From Desulfatirhabdium butyrativorans (GTDB lineage Bacteria; Desulfobacterota; Desulfobacteria; Desulfobacterales; JAIFKL01), in NCBI GenBank assembly GCA_022736535.1, contig DZCT01000218.1:1-8156 (forward strand): DNA of 8,156 nucleotides, given 5' to 3'. The notes below the pieces were generated by a model. The model made no database searches. It was not told the origin of the DNA and was given only the letters and a program-made list of their open reading frames with translations. Positions 1 to 6,701 of this stretch are shown in pieces; the stretch's first letter is position 1; each line of letters begins with the position of its first letter. The translations under genes were made by a program, and so were the position numbers.

Positions 1-249
1 CATATAATCAGTTCGGTTGTAAACAGATATTGAAATATTTTTGTCAGAGTACTTACGAGTCATAGGTCCTTGGGCAGATTTTTCAACTTGCTTAACACGC
101 TTGCTGAAATTTAAGTTGTTTAAATCTTCCTTTGTTTCAGCCGCGTTTTCTTCATAAGCAAATGTACGTGATGGCTTAACTTCTCCGCGTTTTATTTTTC
201 CGGCTTCTTTTATGCTATCCAATAATTCATTAAAAAGTATCTCATCCAT
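1..249 (-). CDS. Hypothetical protein, 5' part only (N-terminus like HigA/XRE-type antitoxins)
   Basis: An open frame of 83 codons reads from an ATG at 247-249 to the window edge with no stop. The first residues are MDEILFNELLDSIKEAGKIK, followed by RGEVKPSRTFAYEE. This pattern (LFNELL..S.KEAG.I.RGE.KPSR.F) resembles, from memory, the N-terminal segment of small HigA/XRE-family antitoxin-like proteins. In those a helix-turn-helix follows directly. Here the next residues (ETKEDLNNLNFSKRVKQVEK) do not look like that domain, and the rest is unrecognised. No clear Shine-Dalgarno precedes the ATG; TAATAT at 264-269 on the minus strand could be a -10 box, but its -35 is weak. It lies 183 bp downstream of the FG-GAP gene on the same strand, across a repeat. 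My hand count of bases 1-240 gives 82 G+C (34%), clearly lower than the neighbouring gene, which suggests foreign or accessory origin. Function is not assigned. Confidence 0.5.
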   Translation of the reverse strand, partial: MDEILFNELLDSIKEAGKIKRGEVKPSRTFAYEENAAETKEDLNNLNFSKRVKQVEKSAQGPMTRKYSDKNISISVYNRTDYM

Positions 250-296
250 AAGGTATTTTTCATATATTAGACTTTTTCGTAAATAAGCAATTAATC

Positions 297-395
297 TCTC
301 GCAAAGACCGCAAAGACCGCAAAGCGGACGGAAACCGCAGAACAGCGGACGGATTCTCTCTTTCTTCCTTTGCGCTCTCCGCGTCCTTTGCGAGA
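297..395. repeat. CGCAAAG-type intergenic repeat with inverted ends
   Basis: The element is bounded by perfect 10-bp inverted arms, TCTCGCAAAG (297-306) and CTTTGCGAGA (386-395). Inside, the 9-bp unit ACCGCAAAG occurs twice in tandem (307-315, 316-324), and GCGGACGGA occurs twice (324-332, 345-353). It fills most of the gap between the two minus-strand genes. On the plus strand the right arm is followed by seven T, but the loop is about 80 nt and no plus-strand gene lies upstream, so it is not called a terminator. The same TCTCGCAAAG start with a 9-bp period recurs at 7911-7949. Confidence 0.75.
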
Positions 396-432
396 ACTTT
401 TTTTATTTCCGAAATGATCCCTCACATACAAA

Positions 433-2364
433 CTATTTTCCCGATGTGACCTTCAAGGCATGGACAGCCTCTTCCAAACCGATCTTGCCGTCTCCGTTAA
501 TGTCGCCTAACACGCCGCCTCCGCCCGCAAATGTCATGGTTTTGGATACATCCGTCATATTTTTTTCCGTAACATTCACACCTGTTGCCGTCACCGTGGT
601 GAAGCCTGTTTTTTCGATTTTAACGGTGTAAGTACCGACCGCTATGCCAGGAATCGAATAAACGCCGCCGCTGCCTGATGTCCCTTTCATTCCCGCTTCG
701 GTGACGGTGATCGTCGCGCCTTTGATACCCGCTGTCTCTCCGGTTACAGCCGTCGTTATTGTGCCGCGAATTCCCTGCATAATCGCTTTTCCGGCAGGAT
801 CAAACAGAAACACTGCAAAGCCTTTGCTCGTTCCTTTTATTCCCTCCGGCGCGCCGATAATCATATCTGCTTTGCCGTCGGCATCCAGATCGCCGATGGC
901 AAGAGAAGTTCCCATCAGCCCCTTTGACATATCTTTCGGAGGATCCGGCGCCAGTATTCTGATGTCTGCATCTTTATCCAATTCATACAGGTTTTTCAGG
1001 GCATTTCCGCCGTAAACCACATGAACCCAGCCGTTTGCATCCGTCAGCACTTTTGCCCAGGGCGAAGCGATTGTAATATCAGCCTTTCCGTCTCCGTCAA
1101 TATCCTCTGCCGCAACCGTGTAGCCGGTTTTGTCGCCTATGTATCGGACATCTTCGCTCAGATTGAGAGTGATATCTGCCTGACCTGACAAATCAATTTC
1201 AACGGCTAAGGCTGTGCCGCCGTAAACCACCTGAACTTTTCCAACGCCGGCAGTGCTTCCGCTCACGCCCATCATTGACTCGGGCGCGCCGATAACAATG
1301 TCTTCATAGCCGTCGCCGTTCACATCGCCGGCTGCCAGCGAAGCCCCTGCCTGATCCCCGGCAATCGCGCCTTTGATTTTGACATCGGCGGCAAGAACAT
1401 CAAGGCTCTGTGCAAAATTGTTTTTTCCGTAGAACACATACACCATGCCGCCGTTTGCCCTGCCGGTTGTGTCCTCTTTCGGAACGCCGAGTATAATATC
1501 GTCTGTGCCGTCCTTGTTCACATCACCGAGAGCAAGACCCTGTATATCTCCGAGCGCGCTTTTAGCATTGGCATAAAAGAGGTCGCCGGTATTCAGCGTT
1601 CCGGCGGTTCCGTTGTTGCGGGTCATCACAACATCGCTGCCTGTTGCAAGATTGATTGTCTTAGCCCAGTTTGCCGCAGCACCGTAAAGAAAATAAACCC
1701 TTTCTTTTCTGTTGTCACAGAGAACCAGATCGGCAATTTTATCGCCGTTGATGTCTCCGATTGCCAGCGAAGATATGCGGCATTCATCCCGCTGCATGAC
1801 CACATCCGCATCGTCGTGCATATTCAGTTCTTTGGGATCGAAACTGCTTTTGCCGTAAATGACATAAACCCTTGTCAGATCGTATTTGTTATTATTGTAC
1901 TGTGCAACAATGACGAGATCATCTTTGCCGTCTTTGTTCAGGTCTCCGGCTGCCAGCCGTTGACCGACATACGCACGATCCGTTGTGCCGAATATTCTCA
2001 CGCCTTCCATACTCGGCGTTGTTTTATCCGGCGTCACTTTCCCGTCCAAGTCTTTTATGGCGGCACTGCCGAAAAATACGGACACAAAGCCCACATCATT
2101 GACCGTTCCATCTTTAGAATGCTGCTGGGGCGAACCGATGGCAACATCGTCTTTGCCGTCACCGTTAAAATCGCCGACAGCCATGCTCTGACCCAGTTTC
2201 GCCATATCCGAATCCGCCCAGATCACCATGTCCCTTTCGGTTTCAACTTCCAGCACATTGTCGGCATAAGCGGCGCCTGCCAGCACCGTGAGCAATGCCA
2301 GCGCCGTCAGTCCAAGCTTTTTGAACACATCTCTGCCTGTTTTCACGGAAAAAAATTTCATCAT
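433..2364 (-). CDS. Exported FG-GAP (integrin-alpha-like) beta-propeller protein with carboxypeptidase-regulatory-like and dockerin/EF-hand C-terminus
   Basis: This 643-residue protein has a Sec signal peptide: basic start, hydrophobic core LGLTALALLTVLAG, and likely cleavage after AYA at about residue 34. Seven FG-GAP/VCBS repeats follow. Their DxNxDGxxD-type Ca2+ loops begin at residues 65, 141, 204, 281, 347, 421 and 492, usually followed by an IGxP-like segment and later a VYVxYG-type strand. Seven copies spaced 63-77 residues apart fit one complete integrin-alpha-like propeller. The third loop (DINGDKIAD) has lost the usual Gly. Residues about 531-612 look like a carboxypeptidase-regulatory (transthyretin-like) beta-sandwich (IRGTITT...GVYSIPGIAVGTYTVKI). 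After a GGGG linker, DINGDGKIGLEE (621-632) is a canonical EF-hand loop of dockerin type, present once. The first Met is chosen because AGGAG (2373-2377 on the minus strand) lies 8 nt upstream. Role is inferred as extracellular or cell-surface Ca2+-dependent binding or adhesion; no catalytic site is seen. It is divergent from the beta-helix gene. Confidence 0.9.
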   Translation of the reverse strand: MMKFFSVKTGRDVFKKLGLTALALLTVLAGAAYADNVLEVETERDMVIWADSDMAKLGQSMAVGDFNGDGKDDVAIGSPQQHSKDGTVNDVGFVSVFFGSAAIKDLDGKVTPDKTTPSMEGVRIFGTTDRAYVGQRLAAGDLNKDGKDDLVIVAQYNNNKYDLTRVYVIYGKSSFDPKELNMHDDADVVMQRDECRISSLAIGDINGDKIADLVLCDNRKERVYFLYGAAANWAKTINLATGSDVVMTRNNGTAGTLNTGDLFYANAKSALGDIQGLALGDVNKDGTDDIILGVPKEDTTGRANGGMVYVFYGKNNFAQSLDVLAADVKIKGAIAGDQAGASLAAGDVNGDGYEDIVIGAPESMMGVSGSTAGVGKVQVVYGGTALAVEIDLSGQADITLNLSEDVRYIGDKTGYTVAAEDIDGDGKADITIASPWAKVLTDANGWVHVVYGGNALKNLYELDKDADIRILAPDPPKDMSKGLMGTSLAIGDLDADGKADMIIGAPEGIKGTSKGFAVFLFDPAGKAIMQGIRGTITTAVTGETAGIKGATITVTEAGMKGTSGSGGVYSIPGIAVGTYTVKIEKTGFTTVTATGVNVTEKNMTDVSKTMTFAGGGGVLGDINGDGKIGLEEAVHALKVTSGK

Positions 2365-2401
2365 GCTTTCCTCTCCTTTTTTTATCAGCCAGTTTAATAT
2401 A

Positions 2402-2430
2402 AAGGCATATCAGACCATCCGCTATGCCTT
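2402..2430 (-). promoter_or_regulatory. Hairpin in the predicted 5' leader of the FG-GAP gene
   Basis: AAGGCATA (2402-2409) and TATGCCTT (2423-2430) form a perfect 8-bp stem with a 13-nt loop. It sits between the predicted promoter and the ribosome binding site of the minus-strand gene. No T-run follows, so it is not an intrinsic terminator. It could affect leader stability or be an operator-like dyad. I do not recognise a riboswitch class. Confidence 0.4.
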
Positions 2431-2443
2431 AAACAGTATATTT

Positions 2444-2472
2444 CTCATAATATAATCCTCAGCTTTTGTCAA
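2444..2472 (-). promoter_or_regulatory. Predicted sigma70-type promoter for the FG-GAP gene
   Basis: On the minus strand a perfect -35 box TTGACA (2467-2472) is followed after 17 bp by TATGAG (2444-2449), a 4/6 match to the -10 consensus. An alternative TATTAT overlaps but would leave only 14 bp of spacing. The implied start is near 2437, giving a leader of about 70 nt that contains the 2402-2430 hairpin and an AGGAG site. Confidence 0.5.
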
Positions 2473-2569
2473 GCATTATTTTTTTTCAAACAATTTTCTA
2501 ACGGAAACATCAGGCGGTGAAGCGGAACGCTAAGGGGAAAAAGAAAAATATGCCGTTTCTGCTGAGTTC

Positions 2570-2585
2570 GGGGGCGGGAGCCCCC
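2570..2585. repeat. GC-rich perfect hairpin
   Basis: GGGGGC (2570-2575), loop GGGA, GCCCCC (2580-2585) forms a perfect 6-bp all-GC stem. It is not followed by a T-run in either direction and lies between the divergent promoters, so it is more likely part of a repeat element than a terminator. Confidence 0.5.
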
Positions 2586-2618
2586 AATGGCATTAAGTTA
2601 AGGGGCAATACCGGAGTT

Positions 2619-2690
2619 CCGGAGTGCTAAAATGAAATTTTAGCATTTCTTTCTGTGCTAAAATTCGCTTCGCTCATTTCAGCACTCCGG
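2619..2690. repeat. Long imperfect inverted repeat with nested palindrome
   Basis: The left arm 2619-2645 begins CCGGAGTGCTAAAATGA and ends AATTTTAGCA. The right arm 2656-2690 is its inverse, beginning TGCTAAAATT and ending TCATTTCAGCACTCCGG, with eight extra bases (CGCTTCGC-like core) and one mismatch. The loop is 10 nt. The left arm is itself a hairpin: TGCTAAAAT, GAA, ATTTTAGCA. A second CCGGAGT starts at 2611. The whole could fold as a long hairpin or cruciform. It has a MITE- or REP-like layout but carries no open frame. Confidence 0.75.
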
Positions 2691-2724
2691 ATTTGCAGCA
2701 CCCGCAGAGGCGATATATTTGCAG

Positions 2725-2754
2725 TTGACAGATTGCCGATTTCCGATTTATTAT
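2725..2754 (+). promoter_or_regulatory. Predicted sigma70-type promoter for the beta-helix gene
   Basis: A perfect -35 TTGACA (2725-2730) is followed by TATTAT (2749-2754), a 5/6 match to the -10 consensus, with 18 bp between them. The implied start is near 2761, giving a leader of about 97 nt that contains the CACGAAA repeat and ends in an AAAGGAG site. Confidence 0.5.
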
Positions 2755-2782
2755 CCCTGAAAAAACTGGAACACAAAAATTT

Positions 2783-2839
2783 TTACCACGAAAACACGAA
2801 AAAAGGGAAAAGCACGAAAGCGGTAAAGATTTTCGTGTT
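2783..2839. repeat. CACGAAA-type repeat with inverted ends, in the beta-helix gene leader
   Basis: CACGAAA occurs at 2788-2794, 2795-2801 and 2813-2819, and its complement TTTTCGTGTT at 2830-2839 pairs perfectly over 10 bp with AACACGAAAA at 2793-2802. Elements of this CACGAAAACACGAAA kind recur in gene gaps of many environmental bacteria (general knowledge). The right arm ends 8 nt before the GGAG of the downstream gene, so a folded leader would come close to its ribosome binding site. Confidence 0.6.
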
Positions 2840-2857
2840 AAAAAAAAGGAGTATTCA

Positions 2858-5800
2858 ATGAGACTTAGCCTTGGAAATATGACATGCCTTTTAATTCTGG
2901 TATGCGGACTGCTGGCAATGAATCTTCCGGCAGGAGCCGCTGAAGTGGGCGGAATCATCAGCGCAAATGCCAAATGGACCGCGGATCAAAGCCCCTATCT
3001 TGTGACCGGAAATATTCTGATAAAAAAAGGCGTTACACTGGAAATCGAAGCGGGCGTGACCGTGAAATTCGCCACCGCGCCCATTGCCTCGCTGGGATAT
3101 TACATTCAGGTTGACGGCACATTGCAGGCGCGGGGAACTCAGGACAATCCCGTTGTTTTCACTGCGGAAAATAAAGACAATCCTTGGGGCTGCATTGCGT
3201 TCACGGACAGCAGCACGGACTGGAAAGAAGAAAAAGGCACGGGCTGTATTCTCAGCCGTTGCATCATCGAATACGCCGGAACTCAGCAGGACGCGGCGGT
3301 GATTTGCGTATCCGCTTCGCCCCTGATTGCGGACAACACCATTCGTTACAATGTCTCCGGCGGCGTTCAGGCTTCCGGCGGATTTCAGAATATTGTCAAT
3401 AATCTGATTCATAACAATGGGATCGGCATCAAACTTTCCTGCGAAGGCGCGCTGATAGAAAACAATTATCTGACCGACAATCAGCAGGGAATCTATATAG
3501 ACAAAAGCGTATATACGGTTGAAATAAAAAATAATACCATTATCGCTGCTTCCGCTGAGGCTTACGGCGCGTGTGTCGCTATTCACCTTTACTACAATGC
3601 TGTTGAAAACGCATCTGCATCGGAAATTACGAAGAAAAAAGCAATCATAGTGATTTCAAACAATCATCTTTCAAACACCGCGGGAAACGCTATTGCCGTC
3701 ACAGAAGAAGAAGCGGCGGCAAATTATGAACTCCGTGCAACAGGCAACAATATCGAAAATTCCGAAGGAAAATTGGCGGTTTTGCTCTACGGCTGGAAAC
3801 ATGAAAATCCTTCGCCCCTTGACATGAGCGGGAACTGGTGGGGAACCGCGGACACGGCTGAAATCGGGAAGATGATTTTTGACGGGAAAAATGATTTTCA
3901 TCTGCCGCAAGTGAAATATACGCCTGTCGCGGCGGAAAAAATTTCCGATGCCGGTTCAAGTCTTACTTATCAGCCCCCGGACGATACGCCGGATGAGCCG
4001 GTTATCAGCGATCAGCCGGGCGTTATCAGCAAAGATACGGTCTGGACCCTTGACAAAAGCCCCTATTATCTCTCCGGAAATATTTGGATAAAAGAAAATG
4101 TCTCATTGGAAATCGAGCCGGGTGTTGAAGTCATTTTCAAAACCGCGCCGGTTGAATCCCTCGGCTATTACATCCGGGTGGACGGGACACTGCGGGCAAA
4201 AGGGACTGCGGAAAAGCCGATTCTTTTTACCGCGGAAAGCAGCGATCACCCTTGGGGCTGTATAGCGTTTACGGATACGGCAACTGACTGGAATGAAAGC
4301 ACATCACAGGGCTGCGTGCTGAGTCATTGCATTATCGAATATGCCGGAAACAATCAGTCCGCAGCGATTCTGTCTCTTTCTGCCTCGCCCCTGATTTCGG
4401 ATAACACCATTCGCTACAATCTTACGGACGGCTTTGCGGCATCCGGCGGAAATCAGCGCATTTCCGGGAACTTGATTCATCATAATCAAAAAGGAATAAA
4501 TCTTTCGGCGTCTGAAGGCGGGCTGATAGAAAATAACTACATTGCCGACAATCAGCAGGGCATTTATCTCAATTCAGTTCAGAATGCCATGAAAATTCAG
4601 AATAATACTGTCAGCAACACTTCTGCTGAAACCTACGGCGGATGTCTCGGTATGATTCTGGGCTATCACGAAAGCAAGCCGCAGATTGAGATTCGGAAAA
4701 ATGACTTCATCAGCAGCGCTGGCAATGCGATTGCGCTTTCAGAGGCTGACGCCGATGCAAATACCACGCTGACGCTCACTGACAACAATATCATCGCATC
4801 CGGCGGTAATCTGTCTGTGTTTGTCTATAGCTGGAAGCATCAGAATCCTGAGTCTGTTCATGCGGAAAACAACTGGTGGGAGACAAATGACCCGGCTGAA
4901 ATTGACCGCATGATTTTTGACGCCAACAACGACTTCTATCTTCCGGAAGTCATTTACGAACCGTTTGCCGCAGAAAAACTCGGCGATGCCGGCTCGAATT
5001 TGTCTTATCCGCCGCCGGAAGAGGAAGAAGAAGAGGAAGATGAGACAGACCAGCCCGGCGTGATTCGTGAAGATACGGTCTGGACGCTTGCACAAAGCCC
5101 GTATCTCATTTCCGGAAATATCCGAATCAAAAAAGATGTGAAATTGGAGATAGAACCCGGCGTGTCAGTCATATTCAAAGCCGCGCCGTTGGCGTCTGTG
5201 GGATACTACATTCAGGTGGACGGCATTCTGCGGGCGCGGGGCGAAAAAGGCAAGCCGATTATTTTTACCGCCGAAGACCCCGCGAGTAATTGGGGCGCGA
5301 TTGTGTTTACGGAAACCTCGCTCGGCTGGGATGAGACAAACGGCTCAGGCTGCGTTCTCAGCAACTGCCTGATAGAATACGGCGGAAATGCTCAGGAAGG
5401 CGGCAAAAAAGAATACGGCGGCGCGTCGGTGCTGTGTCTGTCCGCTTCGCCGCTTATTGAAAACAATCTGATCCGATACAGTTCGGGAAACGGCGTTCAG
5501 GCTTCGGGCGGCTCGCTCATCGTCCGAAACAACCGCATTCACAATACCTCCCGCGCTGTTATCATTTCCGGCGCAGATGCGCGGATAGAAAACAATTATC
5601 TCATGTACAATGCACAGGGCGTTTATGCGGAAATCAGCGGAAACGCCGTTCAGATAAGGCGCAACAGCATCATAAATGACTCGCCTTACACTTTGGGCGC
5701 GTGTCTCGGCATGGTATTGAATTATAACGCGGACAAATCTTCGGACATAGAGATTCTGCAAAACCATTTCCTCAGCCGTGCAGGCAACGCTATTGCTGTA

Positions 5801-6694
5801 ACCGAAGCCGCGGCAGATGCGAATTATGAGTTCAGCTTTTCGGAGAACAACATTGAACGGGTGCGTTTCAGAATCAATGCCGCGTCATTGCTCAAGCTGA
5901 AAGAAGCAGGCGTTCCCACAGACATTACTTCAAGTTTGGAAACGCTGAAAAACGAGGAATTTACAAATAAAAAAGATTTTGAAACGGCTGTGGAAAAGAC
6001 GCTGGGCAAAGAACAGGCAAGTCATTACAATGCAACGATTCTGAGCAATGCTGAAAATAAAGATGTGAATCTCGCGGTTTATTACTACGCATGGAAAAGC
6101 AGTAAACCGGCGTCTGTTCAGATGGCGGGGAACTGGTGGGGAACGGACGATGCGGGTGAAATTGCCGACATGATCTATGACGCTGAAAATGACTTTTATC
6201 TGCCGCAAGTCATTTATCAGCCCATCGCGGGGCAGAGAATTTCCGGCGCGTGGTCAGACCTGCCGTATCCGCCGATTGCCTATGCAGGCGCAGATCAGAG
6301 CGTCAACAGAGATGCGGTTGTCACGCTCGACGGTTCGGGTTCGTTTAATCCTTTTGATTTGCTGTTATTTCAATGGACTCAGACCGGCGGCTATTCGCTC
6401 AGGCTTTCGGAAGCCGATTCTGTAAAGCCGAGTTTTGTCGCGCCCGCTGCCGAGGCATACAACCGGACTCTGACCTTTCGGCTTACCGTGAAAGACCCGC
6501 TCGGTTTCTCGCACACGGACGATGTGAGCGTGACAGTGCTTGATGCGGGCGTGTCCGTGGAGCGAGACAAAGGGCAATGCTTTATTGACGCAGCAGGAGA
6601 CGGCGCTTGGAGCGAGAAAGCTTGGGGATGGCTTTGGTATGTTGTTTGTATTTTTATCATCTTAGGAATTAAGCAACTGAAGTTCACTTGCTAA
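2858..6694 (+). CDS. Large exported triple right-handed beta-helix protein with PKD/REJ-like domain and C-terminal anchor
   Basis: This 1278-residue protein starts at ATG 2858, 6 nt after AAAGGAG. A signal peptide (hydrophobic CLLILVCGLLAM, likely cleavage near AGA at 25-27) targets it for export. Three homologous parallel beta-helix modules of the NosD/PbH1 type follow at about 32-374, 388-720 and 734-1137. Each starts with a W...SPY...GNI.IK..V.LEIE.GV motif (W40, W396, W742), continues with GYYI.VDG.L.A.G and GC.LS.C.IEY.G, and ends with N-W-W (327-328, 673-674, 1093-1094). Proline-rich or acidic linkers separate them, including seven Glu at 721-727. Module 3 alone carries an insertion at about 1001-1066. 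Residues 1138-1229 form a PKD/REJ-like beta-sandwich (AGADQSVN...TLDGSGS...FQWTQTGG). The tail has Cys1241, a Trp-rich hydrophobic stretch (1256-1271) and two Lys. I infer a surface or extracellular carbohydrate-binding or structural protein; no pectate-lyase-type catalytic set was identified. Confidence 0.9.
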   Translation: MRLSLGNMTCLLILVCGLLAMNLPAGAAEVGGIISANAKWTADQSPYLVTGNILIKKGVTLEIEAGVTVKFATAPIASLGYYIQVDGTLQARGTQDNPVVFTAENKDNPWGCIAFTDSSTDWKEEKGTGCILSRCIIEYAGTQQDAAVICVSASPLIADNTIRYNVSGGVQASGGFQNIVNNLIHNNGIGIKLSCEGALIENNYLTDNQQGIYIDKSVYTVEIKNNTIIAASAEAYGACVAIHLYYNAVENASASEITKKKAIIVISNNHLSNTAGNAIAVTEEEAAANYELRATGNNIENSEGKLAVLLYGWKHENPSPLDMSGNWWGTADTAEIGKMIFDGKNDFHLPQVKYTPVAAEKISDAGSSLTYQPPDDTPDEPVISDQPGVISKDTVWTLDKSPYYLSGNIWIKENVSLEIEPGVEVIFKTAPVESLGYYIRVDGTLRAKGTAEKPILFTAESSDHPWGCIAFTDTATDWNESTSQGCVLSHCIIEYAGNNQSAAILSLSASPLISDNTIRYNLTDGFAASGGNQRISGNLIHHNQKGINLSASEGGLIENNYIADNQQGIYLNSVQNAMKIQNNTVSNTSAETYGGCLGMILGYHESKPQIEIRKNDFISSAGNAIALSEADADANTTLTLTDNNIIASGGNLSVFVYSWKHQNPESVHAENNWWETNDPAEIDRMIFDANNDFYLPEVIYEPFAAEKLGDAGSNLSYPPPEEEEEEEDETDQPGVIREDTVWTLAQSPYLISGNIRIKKDVKLEIEPGVSVIFKAAPLASVGYYIQVDGILRARGEKGKPIIFTAEDPASNWGAIVFTETSLGWDETNGSGCVLSNCLIEYGGNAQEGGKKEYGGASVLCLSASPLIENNLIRYSSGNGVQASGGSLIVRNNRIHNTSRAVIISGADARIENNYLMYNAQGVYAEISGNAVQIRRNSIINDSPYTLGACLGMVLNYNADKSSDIEILQNHFLSRAGNAIAVTEAAADANYEFSFSENNIERVRFRINAASLLKLKEAGVPTDITSSLETLKNEEFTNKKDFETAVEKTLGKEQASHYNATILSNAENKDVNLAVYYYAWKSSKPASVQMAGNWWGTDDAGEIADMIYDAENDFYLPQVIYQPIAGQRISGAWSDLPYPPIAYAGADQSVNRDAVVTLDGSGSFNPFDLLLFQWTQTGGYSLRLSEADSVKPSFVAPAAEAYNRTLTFRLTVKDPLGFSHTDDVSVTVLDAGVSVERDKGQCFIDAAGDGAWSEKAWGWLWYVVCIFIILGIKQLKFTC
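2951..6268 (+). repeat. In-gene triplication of a roughly 1-kb beta-helix module
   Basis: The three units lie at about 2951-3979, 4019-5017 and 5057-6268. Landmarks recur in the same order in each. The distance from the first Trp to the Trp-Trp pair is 287, 277 and 351 residues. A hand alignment of the first 68 residues of modules 2 and 3 (393-460 against 739 onward) gives about 48 identities, so the copies are related by duplication but have diverged. Module 3 is longer because of an 8-residue Gly/Lys loop near 846-854 and the insertion at 1001-1066. Confidence 0.85.
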
Positions 6695-6701
6695 CGCTCG
6701 T

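Larger units (their letters stand above)
2365..2857. other. Divergent intergenic region between the two exported-protein genes
   Basis: This 493-bp stretch has no gene I can support. It carries a minus-strand promoter with a leader hairpin, a plus-strand promoter with a CACGAAA repeat in its leader, and between them a GGGGGC hairpin and a long imperfect inverted repeat. Translation of the repeats gives short open frames with no protein-like character. The region looks like a promoter pair into which several repeat elements have accumulated. Confidence 0.7.

Noticed and set aside
297..395. Possible CRISPR array from short repeats at 297-395 and 7914-7949
   Set aside because: Units are 9 bp and directly adjacent, with no spacers, and no cas genes are present.
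386..404. Plus-strand intrinsic terminator from the right repeat arm followed by seven T
   Set aside because: The stem partner is about 80 nt away, the stem is short, and no plus-strand gene lies upstream.
1816..2397. Plus-strand open frame of 193 codons antisense to the FG-GAP gene
   Set aside because: It is a shadow of the repetitive coding sequence on the other strand; composition is rich in His, Phe and Ile with no domain, and the FG-GAP frame is certain.
2655..2861. Plus-strand open frame of 68 codons before the beta-helix gene
   Set aside because: It is a translation of the inverted repeat and the CACGAAA repeat, has no ribosome binding site, and overlaps the start of the real gene.
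2867..2917. Lipoprotein signal (Cys10 or Cys16) in the beta-helix protein
   Set aside because: The residues before each Cys do not form a lipobox (a Val or Thr precedes Cys), and a normal cleavage site near AGAA follows the hydrophobic core.
2891..3586. Minus-strand open frame of 231 codons antisense to the beta-helix gene
   Set aside because: Similar shadow frames appear in the other two modules, as expected from antisense of a repeated gene; no independent coding signal.
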